Assembly: GCA_050084985.1 (NCBI GenBank)
Contig: JBITNC010000001.1
Coordinates: forward strand, 212,288,001-212,352,000
DNA: 64,000 nucleotides
DNA from: Nageia nagi
Taxonomy: Eukaryota; Pinophyta
Reading direction: 5' to 3'
Shown here: positions 9,880 to 22,149 of the stretch, in pieces
Layout: the number at the start of each line of letters is the position of its first letter
Position numbering within the stretch: the first letter of the stretch is position 1
Made by a program: the position numbers and the translations under genes
The notes under the pieces: model-generated
What the model was told of the DNA's origin: nothing
Database searches by the model: none
What the model saw: only the letters and a program-made list of their open reading frames with translations

Positions 9880-11955
9880 ACCTATAGTAGTTTTAGTTAA
9901 GAAACCCTATTTACAAATTGTTAAGGGGGTCCATTTACTATGGCATATATTTTTTCTAACCTGACCTATTGGTCAGATTATAGGTTGGCCCATGTATCAG
10001 CCCATGGACCAAACCATAGACTAGCACATGTGTTGACCCATGGATAAGCCTATGGACCAACCTTTGTTTTAACCCATGAACTGACATGAACCTAGTCCAT
10101 AGACCATATCTTTTTTAGTACTTGGTCAGACCATGGAATGGCCCATGGACCTTCTTATGGACTAACCTAAAATAACCCATAGATTAGCCCATGATCCATC
10201 CCATGAATTGACCTCAGCTAGCCCATGGTATGACTAGTAGGTGAATCCATAGACTAGCCTTTAGGTTGACCAACAGATTAACACATTGGCCAGCCCATGG
10301 ATATGCCAAAGGATCAACTTATTGTTTTACTTAGACCAACCCATTACCTATTGTAGTTTTAGGAAAAAATCCTATCTACAAATGGTTAAGGGATTACATT
10401 GCTTATGATGTATATTTTTTTAGGCCTATGTACTAGCCTATGGGTTAGCTAATGGATCGATACTTTGGTTAGCCTAAGAACCAACCCATGAACTAGATTA
10501 TGGGTTTGATCATGGATTGATCTATGTATTAGCCCATGAACCAGACTAGAATTGGCCCATTGATCTTCCTATGCTCAAGCTTGGGTTGAACCATAAATCA
10601 ACACATGGACCAACCCATGGATCGACCAATGGATCAACCTAGACTAGCTTATGGTTTAGCTAATAGGTTTACCCAAAGAGTGGCTCATAAGTTGACCAAT
10701 AAATAGGAAAATAGACCATCCAATGGATCATCCCATAAATTAACTTATGGACCAATCCATAGATTAGCCTATTGATTGATCCATGAACTAACTCATGGAA
10801 TGGCCCATGGTAAGGCCTAGATTGGCCCAAAACCTATGGTAGTTTTAGGTAAAAAAACTTAGTCTAAAAATGACTAAGGGTGTCCATTATCTATAATGTA
10901 TATTTTTTTTGACCCCATGGATCATCCCATGGGTTAGCCATAGACTAAACTATTGGTTGGCCCATGGATCATATGGTTGGTTGACACAAGGATTAGCCCA
11001 TTTATTGGATAATGGATTGGACCATGGATTGGCCCATGTGTAAACCCATGAATTACCCTAAAATTAGACCAAAAACCATCCTATGGTTAGGCTAGGGTCA
11101 CACCATGGATCAAGCTATAGACCAATTTCTACTAGCCTATGGATAAGCACATAGACCAACCCATGGATTAACCTAAACTAAGCCATAGATTAGCCCATTT
11201 TATAGCCCATAGACTCAACCCAAGCCATCCCATGGTCAAACTAATAAGTTAGCCCAAATACTAGCCCCTAAATCAACCCACAAACTCATGCACTAATAAG
11301 CCCATGGATTAGAACATGGATCGAATCCTAGATTGGCCCATAGACTAACTTATGGTTGGGCTTGCATCAACTTGGTACTTATAATAGTTTTAGGTAAAAA
11401 AACCTATCTATAAATGATTAAGGGTATCCATTACCTATAATGTATATTTTTTCTAGACTTGTAGACTAGCTTGGACCATGGACCATCTCATGCTTAGGCC
11501 TAGGTTAGACCATGAACAAGCCCATAGACTAGCTTATGGTTGGGCCTACATCAACTTGGTACTTATAATAGTTTTAGGTAAAAAACCCTATATATAAATG
11601 ATTAAGGGGATCCATTTCCTATAATGTATATTTTTTCTAGACTTGTAGACTAGCTTGGACCATGGACCATCTCATGCTTAGGCCTAGGTTAGACCATGGA
11701 CAAGCCCATAGACTAGTTTATGGACTAACTAGACTTGCTCATGGTTCATCTCATAGATAAACCTAGACTAACCCATGATTTAGCCCATGTAATAACCTAG
11801 ATTAGCCTATGGTCCCATTAGTATGTTAGCCCATTGATTGACTTATAATTTTACCTATAGACCAACATATAGATTGTATATAGATTAGCCCATGTACTAA
11901 TCCATGAACCAACCCATGAATCAACCCATGGTTAGGCTTGGATTGGCCCAATCCA
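9880..11955. repeat. Satellite I, left block
   Basis: A degenerate array of short words such as GCCCATGGACCAACC, CCATGGATTAGCC and CCCATGGTTAGGC, at loose 10-20-bp spacing with many CCATGG sites. An 80-bp module (ACCTATAGTAGTTTTAGGT... to TATATTTTTT) interrupts it at 9880-9957, 10346-10421, 10832-10910, 11377-11453 and 11561-11637. No genes: reading frames here are repeat artefacts. Confidence 0.85.
11343..11710. repeat. Recent 184-bp tandem duplication in satellite I
   Basis: Units 11343-11526 and 11527-11710 differ at about eight positions and each contains one 80-bp module. This is the freshest local amplification in the array. Confidence 0.8.
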
Positions 11956-11960
11956 TGGAT
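11956..11960. repeat. Left target-site duplication of the Copia element
   Basis: TGGAT lies directly before the 3' LTR and is repeated exactly at 17100-17104 after the 5' LTR. The copied bases belong to the satellite I word CCATGGAT, so the element inserted into the array. Confidence 0.85.
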
Positions 11961-12491
11961 TGTTATAAAATTATATATTACAGAGTAATGGAACACATAA
12001 AATATTGCAAAAATATAAACATAAAAAATGCATAAATAAGAGAGACATAGATATACGTGGTTCACCCAGTTTGGGCTACGTCCACCCCGAATAGCCAGTC
12101 CTTCCTTTCTATTATCTAGCAAAATGAAGAGATACAACCTATAGCAGATCTACTATAATATCCTCTATTTTCTCTCATAGTCTCACATCTCTATTTCTCA
12201 CTCACTAAATGCACATCTATTACAATGCCCTCATACAAAGAGAGGGGTTGCCTTCTAGGGCAAAAAAAAAACCCTAAACTAAACATAAGTTCTACCATCA
12301 GATCATCCACCTAATGAATGGCCCAGATTGACTAGAAATTACTATACTTTTACAAGGTGATTTTACATCTATTTTTATAGATTGATAAGTCCCCCCTACA
12401 ACCCCCCCCATGTTGAGGGGTGTACAAACTTCTTGGGGTATACATCTAGCTAAAATAAAGAACTCTGAACAATCATGCTCCACACACAACA
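11961..12491 (-). mobile_element. Copia 3' LTR
   Basis: A 531-bp sequence on the plus strand running from TGTTATAAAATTATA to CACACACAACA, with TG...CA ends. It aligns throughout with 16572-17099. Confidence 0.92.
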
Positions 12492-12504
12492 ATCTCCCAC
12501 TTGG
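12492..12504 (-). other. Copia polypurine tract
   Basis: The minus strand reads CCAAGTGGGAGAT directly before the 3' LTR start TGTTGTG. This is the usual form of a plant Copia PPT. Confidence 0.8.
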
Positions 12505-12587
12505 AGAATGATTGTAGCAACTCCACCGCTACTTCATTTGTTGGAAAATGACTCCTCTTTGGACCTAGCTATTTCTCATCTTCATCA

Positions 12588-15500
12588 TCATCCTTGAAGA
12601 CCAATTGAAACTGAGCATATTCTCAGTTTCTCCCTATTTACAACTTTTGTTAGCATATCTATAGGATTCTAGCTAGTATGTATCTTTTCTAGCTTTAACT
12701 CTCCATCTTCCAACACTGATCGTATGAAATGGTACTTGAGCTGTATGTGTTTAGTCCTAGAATGAAATGCTGAGTTCTTTGCAAGATGAATGGCACTTTG
12801 GCTATCACTATATAACATCCCCATATCATGCTCTATACCTAATTCACCCATAAACCTTTGTAACCAAATCATTTCTTTACTAGCCTCTGTAGCAGTAACA
12901 TACTCTGCTTCTGTTGTTGAAAGTGCAACAACACTTTGGATTTTTGAAACCCAACTAATAGCTATTCCACCAATAGTAAATACATATCCTATAGTGCTCC
13001 TCCTATTATCCCTGTCACCTACCATATCTGCATCAACATATCCCTATAGGGAAATGTTTGAACCACCAAAGCATAATGCTTGATTTGTGGTACCTTTCAA
13101 ATATCTGAGAATCCATTTCACTACCATCCAATGTTCCTTTCCTGGATTGTTCATGTACCTACTTACAACTCCCACTACATGTGCAATATCAGGCCTTGTG
13201 TAGACCATTGCATACATTAAGCTTCCAACTGCTGATGCATATGGAACTTTAGACATATAATCCATGTCTTCTTAGGTCTTTGGGCACATTTCCTTACTAA
13301 GTTTGAAATGGCTAGCAAAAGGTGTACTAACTAGTTTTGCATTGTGCATAGTAAATATTTTCAATACCTTTTGTATGTACTCATTTTGAGACAATGTTAA
13401 TTTATGATTTTTCCTATCTCTAGTGATTCTCATACCAAGGATTTGTTTTGTAGCTCCCAAATCCTTCATTGCAAATGAATTTGCCAATTTTCTTTTGAGC
13501 ACATTTATTTCCTACATGTTAGACCCTGCAACAAGCATGTCATCTAGATACAATAACAATATGATATAGCTGCCATCATTTTGCTTTTTCAAATAAACAC
13601 AATGATCAGAGTGCCATCTAGTATAACCTTGTTCAGACATAAACTTGTCAAATTTTATATACCACTACCTTGGAGCCTATTTTAAGCCATACAAGCTCTT
13701 CTTCAACCTACACACTAGTTTCTCCTTCCCTTTCACCTCATATCCTTGTGGCTATTGCATATATATCTCTTCCTCCAAATCCCCATGGAGAAAGGCTATC
13801 TTTACATCTAACTGCTCAAGATACAAATCTTTAGCTACTACAAGACTAAAAATAGTTCTAATTGAAGTCATTTTAACAATAGGAGAAAATATTTCATCAA
13901 AATCAATACCTTTCTTTTGTGCAAACCCCTTCACCACAAGTCTAGCTTTGCACCTCTATTTTCCTCCATCTTCTTCCTTCAGTCTATAAACCTATTTATT
14001 CTTCAGTGTAGTTTTTCCTGTAGGCAACTTGACTAAGTCCCAAGTCTGGTTATGCATTAATGAGTCCATCATTTCTTCCATGGCTACCTCCCACTTCTTC
14101 CTACTTTCAACCTACATTGCTTCTTCATAACATTCAAGTTCACCAGAATCAGTCAACAATCAATAATATAATGAAGGAGAGTATCATTCAGGGGGTCTAC
14201 TTATCTTGGTAGATCTTCTAACACCATTTTCAAGTGTTTGGGGTGCCTATTGTTGTTGTGGTGGTTGCTGCTATTGTGGTTGTTGGTTATTATTATTTTT
14301 AGACACCTTTACTTTTTCAATGATTTCATCAAGAATTGCATATTCCTTGTTTTCTTTTTCGTGTTTCTTTTCCTACAACTGATTCTTATACAAGACCTTT
14401 TCATTGAATATTACATCTCTGCTCCTAATGATTTTATGATTTTTGTAATCATATAAGTGATAACCAAAATCATTAACACCATATCCAATAAAGGTACATT
14501 TCTTTGACTTTGCCTCAAGCTTTGTTCTATTTTCTTTATCAATATGGACAAAGGCCTCACAACCAAAAGGCTTTAAAAAGGAGTAGTTTACCTTTTTACC
14601 TATCCATGCTTCCTCTGGAACACCACCATCCAAGGAACTTGAAGGCCCTCTATTTATTAGATAAATAGTAGTATCTATAGCATCTGCCCAAAACTGTAAA
14701 GGCAATCCTGCATGCAATCTCATGCACCTTGCACGTTCCATGATTGTCCTGTTCATCCTTTCTGACACACCATTTTCTTGTGGTGTTCTTGGAATTATCT
14801 TCTCTCTATGAATTCCATGTTCTGAATAGTTACTATCAAACTCTTTGCTACAATATTCACCTCCATTATCTGATCTAAGACACTTCAATTTCTTTCCTAT
14901 CTCAATCTCAACCAAAGATTTCCATTTCTTGAAAGTATCAAATACATCAGATTTATTCTTAATACAATAAATCCAAGTTTTTCTAGTTGCATCATCAATA
15001 AAGGTAACATAATAATGAGAGCCATTGAGAGATGATACCTGAGTAGGTCCCCATACATCTATATGCACAAGCTCTAATTTTTAGCTCTTCTTTTCTTTCC
15101 CAACTCTGAGAAATCTGACTCTCTTCTATTTTCCATAAATGTAATTCTCACAGAAATCCAAATCAACATTCTTCAAACTTGGCAACAAATTTCTTGAGTG
15201 AAGAATCTTCATCCCCTTTTCACTCATGTGTCTGAGCCTATGATGCCATAATGCTACATCTGCTCCTTTGGAATTTAAAGCATTAACAGAGTTAGAAATA
15301 CCATTGCATAAATACAATGTACCAACCTTTTCACCTCTTGCTATTACCAGGGCTCCTTTGGTGACCTTCCAAGCTTTATTTGTGAAAGTTGTCACACAAC
15401 CTTCACTACCTAACTACCCTATTGAAATCAAATTTTTCTTTAGATCTGGAACATGCCTTACCTCCTTTAGTAGCCATTGGTTTCCATTCTACTATTTTAT

Positions 15501-16496
15501 AAGAACCTTACCCATTCTAATAATTTTACAGGGTTTATCATCACCCAAATGAACTTGTCCAAAATCTCCTTGAACATAGTCATGAAAATATTTCTTATCA
15601 GGTGTGGCATGGAATGAGGCCCCTGAATCTACCATCTAGGAATCATTAATATTTTTGAAAGAAAGAATCAAAGCATCTTGTAACACCTCACCTATCACAT
15701 TTTCTTCATGATTGTTTTCTTGCTATGCATCTCCTTCTTTTCCCTTTCGAGATCTATAGTCTCTCTTTAGGTGTCCTTTCTTTCTGCATTTTTAGCATGC
15801 TATCCCTGATTTGGACTTAGATCTGCCTTTTCTTGATTTACTATGATATCCTAAGCTCTTTCCTTTTTCCATTTTTCTTCCCCTAGAATCTACACTCAAA
15901 GCATTTCCCAATGTCTCATTGGAGCTTTTCCATCGCATTTCCTTGCTAAGGATAGCACCGACAACATCATTAAACTTTAAAGTACTAGATCTAGACATAG
16001 AGTTACTAATGGCCATTACTAAACCATTCCAACTTTCTGGTAATGAGCACAAGAATAATAGAGCTCTAACTTCATCATCAAATTTTACCCCTATAGAACA
16101 TAATTGACTTGTAACAGTATTAAAATCATTTAAATGATCTTCAACAGATCCACCTTCCGACATCTTCATATTAAATAACCATTTCATAAGAAATACATTG
16201 TTTGAGGCTGAGGGTTTTTCATATAGTTTTGACAACATCTAAAACAAACCCTCTATCATTGTTTCCTTTGAAATGTTGAAGGTGACTAATGCAGCAAGGC
16301 TTAATCGTATTATTCCAAGTGCCTTTTTATCAAGAAGGTTCCAATCTTCATATATCATAGCCGTCTGCTTATTTGTTTTTTTGCTCAATGGTAGGTACAG
16401 ATCTTTCTGATATAGATAATATTCCATCTACATCTTCCATAGTGAGAAGTTTTGGCTATTAAATTTCTCGACCCTAAACTTACCATCTTCTACCAT
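12588..16496 (-). pseudogene. Copia gag-pol polyprotein, stops only
   Basis: One frame of 1303 codons from the ATG at 16496 (MVEDGKFRVEKFN) to TGA at 12588, the usual length for Copia. Domains in order: gag (KDLYLPL, then a UBN2-type block around 16230-15900); zinc knuckle C*KCRKKGHLKRDY (last Cys now Tyr); protease VDSGASFHA; integrase H-H-C-Y (last Cys now Tyr) with VHIDVWG, LRSDNGGEY and PQENGVSERMN; RT with VKIAFLHGDLEEE and YLDDMLVAG; RNase H with ALSTTEAEY and [13 protein letters not shown]. Every segment I translated stays in one frame. I count 25 premature stops: 20 TAG, 3 TAA, 2 TGA, usually at an expected Gln or Trp. Catalytic residues of protease, integrase and RT are still encoded. 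Confidence 0.93.
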
Positions 16497-16557
16497 TGGT
16501 CCCACTCGAATGAGGAATCCTTTTTTCCTACAAGTTTATTAGCCAAATAGACCTTCA

Positions 16558-16569
16558 GCTTTGATACCA
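16558..16569 (-). other. Copia primer-binding site
   Basis: The minus strand reads TGGTATCAAAGC two bases inside the 5' LTR. This matches the initiator-tRNA-Met PBS (TGGTATCAGAGC) with one change. Confidence 0.85.
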
Positions 16570-16571
16570 AT

Positions 16572-17099
16572 TGTTATAAAATTATATATTACGGAGTAAT
16601 GGAACACATAGAATATTGTAGAAATATAAACATAGAAAATGCATAAATAAGAGAGACACAGATATACATGGTTCACCCAGTTTGGGCTACGTCCACCCTG
16701 AATAGCCAGTCCTTCCTTTCTATTATCTAGCAAAATGAAGAGATACAACCTACAGCAGATCCGTTGTAATATCCTCTATTTTCTCTCATAGCCTCACATC
16801 TCTATTTCTTGCTCACCGAATGCACATCTATTACAATGCCCTCATACAAAGAGAGGGGTTGCCTTCAAGGGAAAAAAAAACCCTAAACTAAACATAAGTT
16901 CTACCATCAGATCATCCACCTAATGAATGGCCCAAATTGACTAGAAATTACTATACTTTTACAAGGTGATTTTACATCTATTTTTACATATTGACAAGTC
17001 CCCCCTACAACCCCCCCACATGGAGGGGTGTACAAACTTCCTAGGTTATACATCTAGCTAAAACAAAGAACTCTGAACAATCATGCTCCACACATAACA
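16572..17099 (-). mobile_element. Copia 5' LTR
   Basis: A 528-bp LTR from TGTTATAAAATT to CCACACATAACA (plus-strand view), followed by the TSD TGGAT. It retains several C/G bases that are T/A in the 3' copy. Confidence 0.92.
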
Positions 17100-20000
17100 T
17101 GGATTACACCACTGGTTAGCCTATGGACTAGCTCATGGGGTTAGCTAATGGATTGGCCCATGTACTAACCCATGTTCTAGCCCATAAATTGACTTAGACT
17201 TGGACCATGGATCAACCCATGATTAGGCCTAGATTGGCTTGATACTTATAGTAGTTTTAGGTAAAACACCCTATCTATAAATGGTTAAGGGAATCCATTA
17301 CTTATGACATATGTTTTTTGTAGGCTTGTAGACTATCCCATGGGTTGACCCAAGGATAAGCCCATAGACTGACTCATGGGTTGGATAATAAATTCACCTA
17401 TGAATTAGTGTATGTGTCAAACCATGAACTAGCCTCAACTTGGACCATAGACTATATCATGGTTAGGCCTAACCTAAACCACATACTATCTTATGGTTAG
17501 GTTTATTTTAGACCATAAACTAGCCCATGGATCAACTCATGTACCAACCCATGAATTGACTCAAATTGATCCTTAGACTAATCCATGGACTTACCTAGGC
17601 TAGCCTATGCTCCAACCAATAGACCCATATATTGGTTCATAGGTTTCCCCATAGACCAATACATAGATCAACCCATGAACACCATATATTTTTTCTTGGT
17701 CCTTGGATTAGTCTATGGGTTGGCCAAGGATTGGCCCATGGTTTCATCTCATAAACTAGCACATGGACTAGCCCATGAACTAGCTTGTGGGTTAGCCCAT
17801 AGATTGACCCATGGTTCAACCCATGAACTAGCCCATGTACTAGTATATGTACCAACTCATGAATCAATTTTGACCTATCCCATGGTTAGTCTTGAAATAG
17901 ACCATATATCATTTTATGGACCAACCCACAAACTAACCCATGAACTGACCTAGACTAGCCCATGGTATGGCAAGTTGGTAGATCCATAGACCATCCCATA
18001 CATCTTCCCATGCACTAGCTCTTAGACCTACCCCTTGATTGACCCATGGACTACCCCATGGTTAGGCCTAAATCGACTAGGTGCTATATATTAATTTTAA
18101 GTAAAAAAAAAAACTATCTACAAATGGTTAAGGAGGTCTATTTCTTATGACATATATTTTTTTGGGCTCATGAATTAGCCCATTAATATCCCATAGACAT
18201 CATGTAGTTGGGTCTAAACCACCCCATAAAGTTACTCATAGGTCAGCCTATGGACCAAATTGGACAAGCCTATGGATTAACCCATGAGTTATCCCATGGA
18301 ATAGCTTATTATTTATCCTATATGAGCCCATTAGTTAGCCCATGGATTAACTCATGGACTAGCTATTGGATCATCTTATGGGTCAACCCATGGACCAAGC
18401 CATGGTTTGGGCCATTGAATGGCCCATAGACCAACTTGTGCATTGGACTATGGATCATCATATGAAGTATCCCATTATACATATAGTAGATTTAGGTAAA
18501 ACATTCTTTCTATGATCAAATAAGGGGGTCAATTACCTATGTTGTATGTTTTTTCTAAAAACCCCACTTTATGTTATATGATTTTCTCATAGTGCCCATG
18601 GTTCAACCCATGGGTCAACCCATGTACCAATACATGGTCTAGTCAAGTTATTAATTGATGAATGAGACCAAGGACCCACTATGGTCCATGAATTGGTCCA
18701 AGGATGATCCTCATGGTTTAGTGGAAGGACTAACCTATTTTCTAGCCTAAGGATTGGCCCATGGTCTTTCCAAAGGACCAACTTATGGATAATACCAAGG
18801 ACCATCCCATAGAACCTATAGTAGATTTAAGTAATAAACTCCATTTACCATTATATAGGATGATACATATCTTATGATATGTTTTTTTATGAAAACCCCT
18901 CTTTAGACTTCACTATGTATGGTTTTCCTATGTTGCATGATCTAGTTTGGCATGGTTGAGTTAGCCATAGTTTGCATGATCTAGGTTACCATGGTTTACA
19001 TAATTAGATTTGGCATGTTTTCCATGATGCAATCCAATGACTAGCCTATGGATAGACCTAAGTATTAACTCATGGTTTGATACATGGACCAGCCTATGGG
19101 TCAACCTATAAGCTATCCCATGGAATAGCCCATTATCTATCCCATGAGTTAGCTCATCAACCAGCATAAGGGACTATTATGTGGATTAACCTAGTGTTTG
19201 ACCCATTTTTCATGGTTTGAGAAATTATCCATGGTTTTACCCAAGTTTAGTGATTGGATCCATGGTACATGGTTTGACCCATGGTTTATAGTTTAACCTA
19301 TGCTACATGGTTCATGGTTTGGCCCATATTCCATGGTTTAATTAAGTAAGTTCCATAGTTTAATCCATGGTTCAATCCATGGTCTATGGATTGACCCATG
19401 ATTCATGGTTGGTACCACAATCCATAGTTCAAACCATGGTGCATAGTTAGGCCCCCTATCCATAATTAGGCCCATGATCAATGGTTTGGCCCATAATCCA
19501 TGGTTTTCCCCATGGCCCATGGTCCATGGTTTTCCCCATTTTCCATAATTTAGCCCATGTTCAAAGGTTTGGTCTAACCCATATTCCATAATACATTCTT
19601 CAATCCATTGTCCATGGTTTGGCCCATGGTCCATGATTCAACCCATGGTCCATGATTCAACCTATACTCCAAGGTTTGACCCATGGTTTAAGGTTTAGCC
19701 AATAGTCCATGGTATGGTACACAATTCAAGATTCAACCCATAATCCATGGTTGGGACCATGATAAATGATTTTTCCCATGATCCATGGTTTGACCCATGG
19801 TTCATTATTGGATCCACTATACATAGTTGGACCCATAATCCATTTTTAGCTCATAATCCATAGTTGGTCCCATTATTCATAGTTAGACACATGGTGCATG
19901 GTTTGACATATGATCCATGGTATAAGGTTCATCCCATGGTCTATGATTGGGCCCATAATCCATGATTATTCCCATGTATCATGGTTTGGTGCACCATTTA

Positions 20001-20950
20001 TAGTTTGAGCCATGGTCCTAGATTAGGACCATGGTTCATGGTTTGGCCCACAATCCAAGTTTTGGTCCATGGTCCATAGTTTGGCCCATAATCCAAGTTT
20101 GGTCCCATAGTACATGATTTTGATCATGGTCCATGGTTTAGCCCATAATCCATGGTTTTGACCATGGTCCATGGTTAGGCCCATGATCCATGATTTGGCC
20201 CATAGTCCATTATTCAACCTAAGGTTTTACCCATGGTCTAAGGTTTAGCTGATGGTACATGGTTCATACCATGGTCCAAGCTTGGGTCAATAATCCATAG
20301 TTGGGCCCATGGTCCATGATTTTTCCCATGGTCCATGGTTTGATCCATGATCCATAATTCATCCCACACTCCATAGTTCATTCCATGGTCCATAGTTGGG
20401 CCTATTATCAATATTTGAGCCCGTGATCCATGATTCTCTCATAATCCATGGCTTAGCCCATGGTCCATGGTTTGACCAATGAACCACTATCCAAGGTTTG
20501 GCCCATGATCCATGATTTGACCCACATTTCATAGTTTGACCCATGGTCCATAATTTGGGCCATGATCTACAATTGGGCCTATTATCCATAGTTCAATCCA
20601 TGGCACAAGGTTCAATACATGATCAATGCTCCATCATTTTATCCATAAACCCATGATCCACCATTCAACCCATGATTGATAGTTTGGTCCATGATCCATT
20701 ATTTGACCCATGGTCCATGGTTCAACCCATACTCCATGGTTTTATCCATGATTCATTCCATAGTCCATACTTTGGCTTGTAATCAATTATTTATCCCAAC
20801 TTTTATTATTCAACCCATAGTCTAAGGTTTGGCCCATGGTCTAAGGCTTGACCCATAGTTTGATCATGGTTTAATGATAGTATAGCACATGATTTGATAC
20901 ATAGTTGATAGTTTGGCACATGATCCACATTTTGATAAAGGAGATCTTAT
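17100..20950. repeat. Satellite I, right block
   Basis: Continuation of satellite I beyond the Copia element. The 80-bp module recurs at 17244-17319, 18083-18163, 18479-18556 and 18814-18889. If the Copia insertion is removed, the distance from 11561 to 17244 falls to about 540 bp, within the range of the other modules. From about 19200 the word changes to a CCATGGTTTGGCCCATGGT type of about 20 bp without the module. Reading frames such as 19338-19634 and 20023-20217 encode Trp/His-rich repeats (NHGLWAKPW) that simply mirror the satellite. Confidence 0.85.
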
Positions 20951-20956
20951 TATGAT

Positions 20957-21074
20957 GGTTATGATCATACCAACATTAACATATTGAATCCCATTAGAAA
21001 TTTTTAGTTAAGAAGGCTTGGGATGGAGTAGTACTAGGATGGGTGACCTCTTATAAAGTCTCAATATTACACCC
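20957..21074 (+). rRNA. 5S rRNA relic (pseudogene)
   Basis: A 118-bp segment aligns end to end with plant 5S rRNA: ATGATCATACCAACATTAAC at the start, AATCCCATTAGAAATTTTTA, then the internal-promoter region TAGTACTAGGATGGGTGACC, ending ATTACACCC. Most differences from the canonical sequence are C to T or G to A. The 3' flank starts with TTTT. It is too diverged to be functional. A 5S-derived SINE is an alternative, but no RT-derived tail or A-rich end was seen. Confidence 0.87.
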
Positions 21075-21239
21075 TTTTATTCTTTTATCTATCACCTAAA
21101 TACCTCCAAGGTTGATATCATATTTATGACCAACATCAATTACACATGTATTTTATGACCTCCCCCATGATTTGGGCATGATCACCACCTCTCATCAAGG
21201 AAGTCATGATACCTAAACTAGAAATTCCATATGTGTCAA
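21075..21239. other. Unassigned spacer after 5S relic
   Basis: A short non-coding stretch between the 5S relic and the first clear satellite II unit. It could be old 5S spacer. Nothing else was recognised. Confidence 0.3.
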
Positions 21240-22149
21240 TAACCATCCAAATAAATGTTTGGCTCCATTTTCACCTACCCTACTCCAAATTTTACTCATA
21301 GGATCAAATCCAATTTTTCTTATGATAATCATAAAATCCACCCAAATGGATCCATACCAATTTTTTCTTACAATAATCCCAAAATTTTATATGGATAGAT
21401 ATGGTCTATTTTGCTTGTGATAAGCTTAAAATACCACCTAAATTATTTGACCTCATTTTGTCTTATGATAATCCCAACTTCCACCATGATGGGCTCATCC
21501 CCATTTTTGCCTAAGATAACCTTGAAACCCACTTGGATGAACCCAACCCTATTTTTGGCCATGAAATCTTCAAAATCCCACCTAGACAAGTATGACCTTC
21601 CTAAGTTTTCCCATGATAATCCTAAAACCCACCTTGATGGACTTAGGCCCATTTTTACCCTTGATAATGCTAAAAACTAATCCACATAGTCTCAACCCTA
21701 TTTTCACCTACAAGATACCCAAAATTCCATCTAGATGGGCAACTCTCCATTTTTTCACCATGGTAATGCCTTAATGCATTTAGATGAGTTTAAACCTATT
21801 TTTGACCTCATTGACACCAAAACACCCACCTTGATGGAATTGGCTCCATTTTTCTTAAAGGAAACCCCAAAACCCACCTAAATGACTCTAGCCATATTTT
21901 CTACATGTGAAAACCCTTAAACCCACTAGGATAAGCTTGACCCTATTTTTAGTGAATGATGATCCCAAAATCCACCTGGATGTGCCCATACCATCCTTTA
22001 CCATGTTTGGATATATTTAGGCCCATTTTAGCCCATGGAAAATCCAAAACAACACCGAGATAGGCCCATCCCTATTTTCATACATGATATAAAATCCTAA
22101 CTAGATGGCCCCTACCCCATGTTTTCCCATGATAATCCCAAAATCCACT
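21240..22149. repeat. Satellite II, about 49-bp period
   Basis: Recurring units of the form CCCATTTTTxCCTATGATAATCCCAAAACCCACCTAGATGG. The GATAATC-type core falls near 21320, 21369, 21417, 21463, 21513, 21561, 21612 and 21661, a spacing of 46-50 bp. Units are diverged. Frames such as 21411-21680 are repeat artefacts. Confidence 0.8.

Larger units (their letters stand above)
11961..17099 (-). mobile_element. Complete Ty1/Copia LTR retrotransposon
   Basis: A full-length element in minus orientation. It has a 5' LTR at 16572-17099, a PBS, one gag-pol frame, a PPT, a 3' LTR at 11961-12491 and a perfect 5-bp TSD. Protein features resemble the TNT1-94/Tork group (inference from motifs). By-eye comparison of the LTRs gives about 30 differences in about 528 bp, mostly transitions. 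It is therefore not recent, and how old depends on the substitution rate of the host. It is dead because of premature stops. Confidence 0.93.

Noticed and set aside
12240-12290. CCCTAAAC next to an A-run in the Copia LTRs, considered as interstitial telomere repeat.
   Set aside because: A single occurrence per LTR, not a tandem array.
12588-16496. Frames continuous except for TAG could mean a code in which UAG is Gln.
   Set aside because: TAG and TGA also replace Trp, TAA occurs too, key Cys residues show matching G-to-A changes, and non-coding rRNA relics show the same C-to-T decay. Deamination explains all of it.
17585-20589. Several open frames encoding His/Leu- or Trp-rich repeats (for example NHGLWAKPW), possibly repeat proteins.
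   Set aside because: They occur on both strands, follow the period of satellite I, and start or stop at random points. They are satellite artefacts.
20957-21074. 5S-derived SINE.
   Set aside because: No SINE body, poly-A or tail repeat and no TSD were found. The match covers the full 5S length, so a 5S relic is simpler.
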